Below, piece by piece: positions 31,616 through 37,258 of a stretch of DNA of 37,258 nucleotides. Position 1 is the first letter of the stretch; the number at the start of each line of letters is the position of its first letter. Position numbers and translations under genes: made by a program. Below the pieces are notes generated by a model that saw only the letters and a list, made by a program, of their open reading frames with translations, did not search any database and was not told the DNA's origin. The DNA comes from Phycisphaerae bacterium. Its GTDB lineage: Bacteria; Planctomycetota; Phycisphaerae; UBA1845; Fen-1342. Location of the stretch: the NCBI GenBank assembly GCA_022072445.1, contig JAJVHV010000048.1:1-37258 (forward strand), in the 5' to 3' direction.

Positions 31616-33068
31616 CGGCTCCGGCGGGACCAGCCATGATGACAACGCGCCGGTGGACCTGTTCCTCTGCCACAACGGGGCGGACAAGGATTGGGTTCGG
31701 CACCTGGCCGAGCAGGTCGAGTCGGAGACCTTTGACGGGCGGCCTGACGGCCGGTCGCTCCGGGTCTTCTTCGATGAGTGGGATATCGACGTCGGCGAAA
31801 ACGTGGTCCTGAGGCTGAATGATGGGCTGCAACGCGCCCGTTACGTCGGAATCGTCCTCTCTCCCGACATGCTGAAAGCGCCCTGGCCCGCGCTGGAGTG
31901 GACGGATGTAGTAGCGGGCGATCCGACGAATCGGCGCAACCGGCTAATCCCGATCTTCTTCCGCGACGGCACCGAGAAGAACGGCGAACGGATCGAGCTT
32001 CCAGCGCCGTTCAAAGCGCTCCACTGGCTGGACTTCCGACAAGCCAAGCAGTTCAAGAGCTCGTACCAGCGGCTGATCCGCAAACTGCGCGATAAGCCGC
32101 CGACTCGCGGGCGGCGTCGCCGGCCGCTGGCCTCGCGCGAGGATCCCGCTACGCCGATCGGGGTAATCGAACCGGACAGCCCGGCAGCGCCAGATCGCAT
32201 CAACGAAGTGGTCCTTGGCAACCTCCTCCCGGTGGAATCGTATCCGACGACGATCTGGAGCGCGCCGACGGGCGCCCGCGACGCTGAGGACATCTTTGCG
32301 CGCATCGAGCAGCCCCCGCCATTCGAGCTGAAGGGCGGACGGTTGCTCACGTTCGTCGACCTCTCGGTACGCGACAACGTGTTCTCGCCCCTCATCGACG
32401 CACGCGCCGTCACGCCGGCGGCGATCCAGCAATGGCGCGACGATCCGGACCGAATGCGCTGGTTCATCGGGCTGCTGAACCGCTGCCTCCACCAGCACCT
32501 GCGGCGCTTGTACCTGAAGCGCGACGATCGCGGCCGGTACTTCTTCCTTTCCGACCGCGGCAACCCGCGCAAGGTCGTCAACCCCGGTGACCCGGCGCGC
32601 GAGGTCGCGGCGAAGAAGACGAACGCCTCCACCGGAGCTGAATTCTGGGTCCATCAGGCGGCGTGGCTGCGATTCCAGTCGCTGGGCGATTCGCTGTATC
32701 TGCTGATCGATCCGTGCTACGTATTCACGGCCGACGGCGAGCGTCCACTCGTTGGCCGCACCGTCGGGCCGCTGTCCATGCAGTGGACCGGCAAGGAGCG
32801 CAACGCCGCCATCCTGCGCCACGTGGTGTTCTGGACGCGATTCCTGGGACGCGGAGCGACGAAACTCGAGTTCCACACGGGGGCGGCGCCAATTGTCCTA
32901 TCCGGCATCCCCGCGCTCGCTCGAGTCAATCGAGGCATCGACTTCGACCACATCGCCGTCGGATCGCTCCTCCATCAGGTCGAAGATGAGCTTGGCAGGG
33001 CTGCGGCGAACGTGGTGTTGGTCGATCCGGCTGAAAGTGATGATGATGAAGAAGAGCTGGCGGAGTAA
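31608..33068 (+). CDS. TIR-APAZ protein, effector half of a SPARTA-type short Argonaute system
   Basis: The protein has 486 residues; ATG 31608 overlaps the hsdS stop by eight bases. Residues 16-150 form a TIR domain: DLFLCHNGADKDWVRHL (strand A and helix), LRVFFDEWDIDVGENV, then RYVGIVLSPDMLKAPWPALEW, with Glu97 in the position of the catalytic NADase Glu. After a basic linker (about 160-180) the rest fits an APAZ domain: NLLPVESYPTTIWSAPTGAR, LKGGRLLTFVDLS, FWVHQAAWLRFQSLGDSLYL, IDPCYVFTADG and KERNAAILRHVVFWTRFLG. In SPARTA the TIR-APAZ protein pairs with a short pAgo, and guide-directed target binding triggers multimerisation and NAD(P)+ loss. The next gene is exactly such a short pAgo. 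Its position inside a type I RM operon, upstream of pAgo, is unusual. The C-terminus is acidic (ESDDDEEELAE). Confidence 0.88.
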   Translation: MDSGSGGTSHDDNAPVDLFLCHNGADKDWVRHLAEQVESETFDGRPDGRSLRVFFDEWDIDVGENVVLRLNDGLQRARYVGIVLSPDMLKAPWPALEWTDVVAGDPTNRRNRLIPIFFRDGTEKNGERIELPAPFKALHWLDFRQAKQFKSSYQRLIRKLRDKPPTRGRRRRPLASREDPATPIGVIEPDSPAAPDRINEVVLGNLLPVESYPTTIWSAPTGARDAEDIFARIEQPPPFELKGGRLLTFVDLSVRDNVFSPLIDARAVTPAAIQQWRDDPDRMRWFIGLLNRCLHQHLRRLYLKRDDRGRYFFLSDRGNPRKVVNPGDPAREVAAKKTNASTGAEFWVHQAAWLRFQSLGDSLYLLIDPCYVFTADGERPLVGRTVGPLSMQWTGKERNAAILRHVVFWTRFLGRGATKLEFHTGAAPIVLSGIPALARVNRGIDFDHIAVGSLLHQVEDELGRAAANVVLVDPAESDDDEEELAE

Positions 33069-33132
33069 ACGACCACAGGGCGGGCGGCCCAAGAGCCGCC
33101 CACGGCCTAGCGTGAGCCGTGGGGCGCTGTTG

Positions 33133-34683
33133 ATGCAGCGCCTGATCACGGACGCGACGTCGTCGTTCCCCGCGTGGCACATCGAGGAGCCCAAGCTGAT
33201 CTTCGCCGGTGATCGGCGGACCGAGGACCCGAAGACGGGCATTACGGTCTTCGGGCCGCGGCAGCTCGACCAGCTCTCCCGTCAGGCGATCAGGATCGGC
33301 GTCGTCGGCACCGGCGAGACGGTACAGCTTCTTCACAACTGGCTATCGACTGCCGAAGGGAGAATCACCGCCGGTCGCAACAAGGCAGGGAAGGCATACG
33401 ACGCGGTTCTGGCGCCGGACTTCCCCGGGTTTTCGCCCGATTCGCCGTTCCGGTGTGCGCTGGAACTGGACGAGCGCTTGTGCGAGACGCTGCCGTTGAA
33501 AGACGTGGAGCAGGCCGTTGAGGGGGCGTCTTTCTCAGCTCGTGTTCGTGGCGTCGTCGAGGTGGTGGCCGAACGGCTGGGCGTCCTGGCCGAGCGCGAG
33601 CCGTCGCCGGACGTGGTCATCTGTGCAATGCCAGAATTGGTCGATCGCGCCTGTGGCCCACAGGGACGGCGCGGGGTTTTTCGCGCAGTTCCACTGACGC
33701 CGCGTCAACGCGCGGAGAAACGCATGCGGCGCCAGGCCGCGCGGGTCGGTCAAATGCTGCTGGCGTTCCCCAGTACCGACGACGAGCCCGAGCAGGAGGA
33801 GCATTGGGACTTCCACAACGCGCTCAAGGTCCACGCGATGCGGTCGCAGTTGCCCACGCAACTCATCTGGGAGAGCACGCTCGCTGGCACCCGGGACACG
33901 CAAGATCCGGCCACGATTGCATGGAACTTCTTCACTGCGCTTTTCTACAAGGCGGGGAATGTGCCCTGGGAACTCGGATTCGAGGCCCCCGGAACGTGCT
34001 TCGTGGGCGTGACCTTCTACCGTGAGCGGCCGGGTGCCAGCGCGGTGACACGCGTGAGTTTGGCTCAGGTCTTTTCGGAGACGGGCGATGGCCTGGTGCT
34101 GCGCGGCGAACCGGTGGAGTGGGATCGCGATCGGGATCGAAAGCCACACCTGTCGGAGCCGGCAGCGCGGAAGCTGCTCGAGCACGCGATCCAGCAATAC
34201 GAGAAGCACTTCAACAAGCCGCGGCGCGTGGTGGTCCACAAGACGTCGCGCTACTGGCCGGAAGAACTCGCCGGGTTCAAGGCCGGTCTCGGCGACGTTC
34301 AGTCGTTTGACTTCCTCACGCTCGAGCGGCGCGGCATCCGGTTTCTGCGGCTTGGTCACGAGCCGCCACTGCGCGGCACGGTGATCCAGCTCGCTCGCCG
34401 CAACTACTTGCTGTATACACGCGGCTACGTCCCGTACCTGCGGGCGTATCCGGGCATGCGTGTTCCGAATCCAATTGAGATCGCGGAGCATCACGGTGAC
34501 TCGTCGGCCGACAAGGTCTGCTCGGAAATCCTGGCGCTGACCAAGCTGAACTGGAACAACTGCGGCTTCGCCAGCCGTGACCCGATCACGATCGCGTTTT
34601 CGAGGCAGGTCGGGCGCATCCTGACCGAGCTGCCGGCGGTCGGAATCGAGGCTCCATTGACCAAGTACAAGTACTACATGTGA
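33133..34683 (+). CDS. Short prokaryotic Argonaute (MID-PIWI, catalytically inactive)
   Basis: The protein has 516 residues from ATG 33133, which follows GTGGGG at about 8 bases; ATGs at 33040-33046 would add about 30 residues and overlap the TIR-APAZ gene. The start is typical of short pAgos: IEEPKLIFAGDRRTEDPKTG, then FGPRQL. There is no PAZ or N domain. The MID region has HNALKVHAMRSQLPTQLIWE and FFTALFYKAGNVPWEL, giving Lys232, Gln243 and Lys273 in the positions that hold the 5'-phosphate of the guide. The PIWI slicer residues are lost: Thr294 (FVGVTFYRE), Thr371 (VVVHKTSRY), and no Asp in ITIAFSRQVG. That is normal for short pAgos, which sense rather than cut. It should form a heterodimer with the TIR-APAZ protein just upstream. 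Its stop overlaps a GTG at 34680, with hsdM following. Confidence 0.9.
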   Translation: MQRLITDATSSFPAWHIEEPKLIFAGDRRTEDPKTGITVFGPRQLDQLSRQAIRIGVVGTGETVQLLHNWLSTAEGRITAGRNKAGKAYDAVLAPDFPGFSPDSPFRCALELDERLCETLPLKDVEQAVEGASFSARVRGVVEVVAERLGVLAEREPSPDVVICAMPELVDRACGPQGRRGVFRAVPLTPRQRAEKRMRRQAARVGQMLLAFPSTDDEPEQEEHWDFHNALKVHAMRSQLPTQLIWESTLAGTRDTQDPATIAWNFFTALFYKAGNVPWELGFEAPGTCFVGVTFYRERPGASAVTRVSLAQVFSETGDGLVLRGEPVEWDRDRDRKPHLSEPAARKLLEHAIQQYEKHFNKPRRVVVHKTSRYWPEELAGFKAGLGDVQSFDFLTLERRGIRFLRLGHEPPLRGTVIQLARRNYLLYTRGYVPYLRAYPGMRVPNPIEIAEHHGDSSADKVCSEILALTKLNWNNCGFASRDPITIAFSRQVGRILTELPAVGIEAPLTKYKYYM

Positions 34684-34694
34684 CGGATCGCATC

Positions 34695-36182
34695 ATGAGC
34701 AACCACTCACAGCAGATCGTTCAGAAGCTCTGGAACTACTGCAACGTCCTGCGCGACGACGGCCTGAGCTACCAGGACTACATCGAGCAGCTCACGTACC
34801 TGCTGTTCCTGAAGATGGCCGACGAGCGGACGCGGCCGCCGTTCAACAAACCTGCCATCATCCCCGAGCCGTTCTCGTGGGCACAGCTCCTCAAGCGTGA
34901 CGGCGACGCGCTGGAGGTGCAGTACCGCAAGACCCTCGAAGGCCTCGGCAAGCAGCCGGGGATGCTCGGCATCATCTTCCGCAAGGCGCAGAACAAGATT
35001 CAGGACCCAGCGAACCTGCGCCGGCTCATCGTCGACCTCATCGATCGCGAAAGCTGGCTGACGCTCGACGCCGACGTCAAAGGTGACGCCTACGAGGGGC
35101 TGCTCCAGAAGAACGCCGAGGACGTGAAGGGTGGCGCCGGGCAGTACTTCACGCCGCGGCCGCTGATCCAGGCGATCGTTGACTGCATGCGGCCGGCTCC
35201 GGGTGAGTTGATCTGCGACCCGGCGTGTGGTACCGGCGGCTTTCTACTGGCGGCGTACGAGTACATCTCGCGTCACCATCGCCTGAACCCGGACCAGAAG
35301 AAGCATCTCAAACACAAGGCGCTGCGCGGCTGGGAAATCGTCGACAACACGGCGCGCCTGTGCGTCATGAACCTGTACCTCCACGGAATCGATCCGGACG
35401 AGTGCCCGATCCGCGTGGCCGATTCGATCCGAGCGGATTCGGGGGAGCGGTTCTCGATGGTGCTGACGAATCCGCCGTTCGGCAAGAAGAGCAGCCTGTC
35501 GATCGTGAACGACGAGGGAGAGGCGGAGAAGCAGGACCAGGTCATCGTGCGCGACGACTTCTGGGCGTCGACGAAGAACAAGCAGCTCAACTTCGTGCAG
35601 CACGTAAAGTCCCAGCTCGCCATGCACGGGCGTGCGGCCATCGTCGTGCCGGACAACGTCCTCTTTGAAGGCGGCGCCGGCGAGACGATTCGGCGCAAAC
35701 TGCTGCACGAGTGCGATGTGCACACGCTGCTGCGGCTGCCGACGGGAATCTTCTACGCGCAGGGCGTCAAGGCGAACGTCCTGTTTTTCGACCGCAAGCC
35801 GGCCAGCGAGACGCCGTGGACCAAGGAGCTGTGGGTCTACGATCTCCGCACGAACATGCGTTTCACGCTCAAGACGAACCCACTCAAGCGCGGCGATCTG
35901 GACGAGTTCGTGACGTGCTTCAACCCGGAGGCGCGGCACGAGCGCAAGGCCACTTGGACGCCAAAGCGAAGTCCCAACGGTCGCTGGCGGGCGTTCGGGT
36001 ATGATGAGCTGTTGAAGCGCGACAAGATCAGCCTGGACATCTTCTGGCTGCGCGACGAGAGCCTGGAGGACTCGGAACACCTGCCAGCGCCGGCGACGAT
36101 TGCAGAGGAGATCGTCGAAGATCTGGAGGCGGCGGTCGATCAGTTTGCCGAAATTGCTGGTGATTTCGGCGGCGCTCCCTAA
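34695..36182 (+). CDS. hsdM: Type I restriction-modification DNA methyltransferase (M subunit)
   Basis: The protein has 495 residues. ATG 34695 is preferred, giving the classic N-terminus SNHSQQIVQKLWNYCNVLRD; GTG 34680, which overlaps the pAgo stop, would add five residues. The N-terminal helical domain (EQLTYLLFLKMADER) is followed by KGGAGQYFTPRPLI. The S-adenosylmethionine motif DPACGTGGFLLAAYEY starts at about residue 175, and the catalytic N6-adenine motif is TNPPFGKKS (NPPF about 258-261). The enzyme methylates adenine in both half-sites of the HsdS-defined target, protecting host DNA. It is the last gene of the hsdR-hsdS-TIR-APAZ-pAgo-hsdM operon. Placing the methylase after the toxic effector genes means loss of the operon tail would leave host DNA unprotected. 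Confidence 0.96.
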   Translation: MSNHSQQIVQKLWNYCNVLRDDGLSYQDYIEQLTYLLFLKMADERTRPPFNKPAIIPEPFSWAQLLKRDGDALEVQYRKTLEGLGKQPGMLGIIFRKAQNKIQDPANLRRLIVDLIDRESWLTLDADVKGDAYEGLLQKNAEDVKGGAGQYFTPRPLIQAIVDCMRPAPGELICDPACGTGGFLLAAYEYISRHHRLNPDQKKHLKHKALRGWEIVDNTARLCVMNLYLHGIDPDECPIRVADSIRADSGERFSMVLTNPPFGKKSSLSIVNDEGEAEKQDQVIVRDDFWASTKNKQLNFVQHVKSQLAMHGRAAIVVPDNVLFEGGAGETIRRKLLHECDVHTLLRLPTGIFYAQGVKANVLFFDRKPASETPWTKELWVYDLRTNMRFTLKTNPLKRGDLDEFVTCFNPEARHERKATWTPKRSPNGRWRAFGYDELLKRDKISLDIFWLRDESLEDSEHLPAPATIAEEIVEDLEAAVDQFAEIAGDFGGAP

Positions 36183-36212
36183 GCCAAGGGTGTTTCGAAT
36201 ATCATCGGGAGC

Positions 36213-37196
36213 ATGCTCGGTGCCGGTAACCGTCGACTGATTCGGAGAGTCGCGCCCCGCGCGGCGGTTGCGCTCATGCTGATCGAAGCCGGGTGCGCGA
36301 GCGACCGTCCAACCGGACCGGCGCGGGAGATGGAGTGGGTCAGCGTCGCCAGCGATGCGAGGGGCTTCGTGCTTCTTCCTTCGGGGCGCTCGTTTGTGCC
36401 GTGGGGTTTCAACTACGACCATGATACGGACGGACGGTTGATCGAGGAGTACTGGGATGCCGAGTGGGTCAAGGTCGTGGAGGACTTCCGCGAGATGCAG
36501 GCGCTCGGCGCGAACGTGATTCGGATCCACCTGCAATTCGGCCGGTTCATGCGCGGGCCGACCGAGCCGAATGCCGCTGCGTTGGCACGGCTTGCGCGGC
36601 TGGTGAGGCTGGCCGAGCAGCTTGAGCTTCGACTGAATCTGACCGGCCTGGGCTGCTACCTCAAGGACGAGGTGTCGGCCTGGTACGATGCCTTGAGCGA
36701 AGAAGATCGCTGGGCCGCCCAGGCTGCCTTCTGGGAGGCGATCGCCGAGTGCTGTGCCAAGAGCCCTGCGATCTTCTGCTATGACCTCATGAACGAACCG
36801 GTGGTTCCCGCAGGGCGCCGTGATCCAGGTGCCTGGCTGGGTCCACCGTTTGCAGAGAAGTACCACTACGTGCAGTTCATCACTCTCGACCCGGGGAAAC
36901 GCCCGCGGCCAACAATCGCCGCCGCTTGGACTCGCGCGCTCGTCGCCGCCATTCGGCGCCACGATCCGCGGCACCTGGTCACCGTGGGACTGGTGGATTG
37001 GAGCCTCGACCGGCCTGGGCTGACCTCGGGATTCGTGCCGGATGTCGTTGGGCCGGAGCTGGACTTTCTCAGCGTGCACCTCTATCCGGAGGCTGGCGGC
37101 GTGGACGCGGCGCTGGCGGGCTTCGACTTAGCCCGACCTTCGCACTTTGAAAAAATCCGGCGCGATTTTTCGGTCCTGGCGTTTCGCCCGGGCTGA
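36213..37196 (+). CDS. Cellulase-like (GH5-type) glycoside hydrolase lipoprotein, truncated at the 3' end
   Basis: The frame gives 327 residues. The N-terminus is a lipoprotein signal (RRLIRRVAPRAAVALML, then IEAGC), so it should be membrane-anchored outside the cytoplasm. The (beta/alpha)8 barrel begins with FVPWGFNYDHD and EMQALGANVIRIHLQF, and contains FCYDLMNEPVV, where the Glu of NEP is the acid/base of clan GH-A enzymes such as family 5 cellulases. Later strands include LVTVGLVDW and LDFLSVHLYPEAG. After about residue 300 the similarity to the fold breaks: the nucleophile strand (usually ending in a Glu in 'P.V.E.') is missing and the last 24 residues look unrelated and AT-richer. So the gene is probably interrupted by an inserted element near 37125. 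The substrate is unknown. Confidence 0.75.
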   Translation: MLGAGNRRLIRRVAPRAAVALMLIEAGCASDRPTGPAREMEWVSVASDARGFVLLPSGRSFVPWGFNYDHDTDGRLIEEYWDAEWVKVVEDFREMQALGANVIRIHLQFGRFMRGPTEPNAAALARLARLVRLAEQLELRLNLTGLGCYLKDEVSAWYDALSEEDRWAAQAAFWEAIAECCAKSPAIFCYDLMNEPVVPAGRRDPGAWLGPPFAEKYHYVQFITLDPGKRPRPTIAAAWTRALVAAIRRHDPRHLVTVGLVDWSLDRPGLTSGFVPDVVGPELDFLSVHLYPEAGGVDAALAGFDLARPSHFEKIRRDFSVLAFRPG

Positions 37197-37258
37197 TTTT
37201 GCCTCCGAAATCGCTGTAGTGCAGACCTACCCGATTGAAAGGGTCACGGCGATTTTGT
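37125..37258. other. Foreign-looking segment interrupting the glycoside hydrolase gene
   Basis: From about 37125 the composition shifts (runs such as GAAAAAATCC, GATTTTTCGG, GATTTTGCC), the protein reading departs from the barrel fold and a stop comes soon after. No open frame or inverted repeat end is complete before the window edge. It could be the end of an insertion element or another dispersed repeat. Confidence 0.4.

Overview
This is a GC-rich bacterial segment that looks like chromosomal DNA of a member of the Planctomycetota, most likely near the Phycisphaerae. The signs are two secreted proteins ending in paired DxNxDG dockerin-like modules, a prepilin-type protein with an FTLIE motif and an H-x9-DG motif, a multihaem cytochrome lipoprotein, an EtfD-like membrane Fe-S reductase, and several families of short dispersed repeats. 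No rRNA or tRNA gene was recognised, so the taxonomic placement is inference.

Layout. Positions 1-1431 hold the end of a dockerin-type secreted protein and a second secreted protein. Positions 1474-4123 (minus) hold a prepilin-type protein followed by a lipoprotein. Positions 4474-8028 hold two polytopic GT39-type glycosyltransferases. Next come an EtfD-like reductase (8131-10332) and a convergent 3-hydroxyanthranilate dioxygenase. Positions 11257-14646 hold a group with two near-perfect sigma-54 promoters: one precedes an outer-membrane barrel protein and a small exported protein, the other an eight-haem cytochrome lipoprotein. Between these lies a selenoprotein W-like gene with an in-frame TGA at a CxxU motif. 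Positions 14800-20760 are housekeeping: acyl-CoA carboxylase beta subunit, a secreted dockerin-type protein, a beta-phosphoglucomutase-like HAD enzyme, a CPBP protease, and trpC. Positions 20761-22678 hold an IS110-type transposase remnant and an FAD monooxygenase, and look acquired.

Positions 22679-36182 form a defence-like island of two divergent operons. The minus operon is an SMC-like ATPase, a HEAT-repeat histidine kinase and a two-HTH response regulator, with overlapping start and stop codons and a candidate promoter near 27045. The plus operon is hsdR, hsdS, a TIR-APAZ protein, a short prokaryotic Argonaute and hsdM. A SPARTA-type system (short pAgo plus TIR-APAZ, which destroys NAD(P)+ when guided to invader nucleic acid) is therefore embedded inside a type I restriction-modification operon, between the specificity and methylase genes. 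The window ends in a glycoside hydrolase gene that appears cut off before its nucleophile.

The most notable observations are the SPARTA-in-type-I-RM arrangement, the divergent ATPase/kinase/regulator operon, the hidden selenoprotein with its candidate SECIS hairpin, the paired sigma-54 promoters, and short repeats that enter coding sequence.
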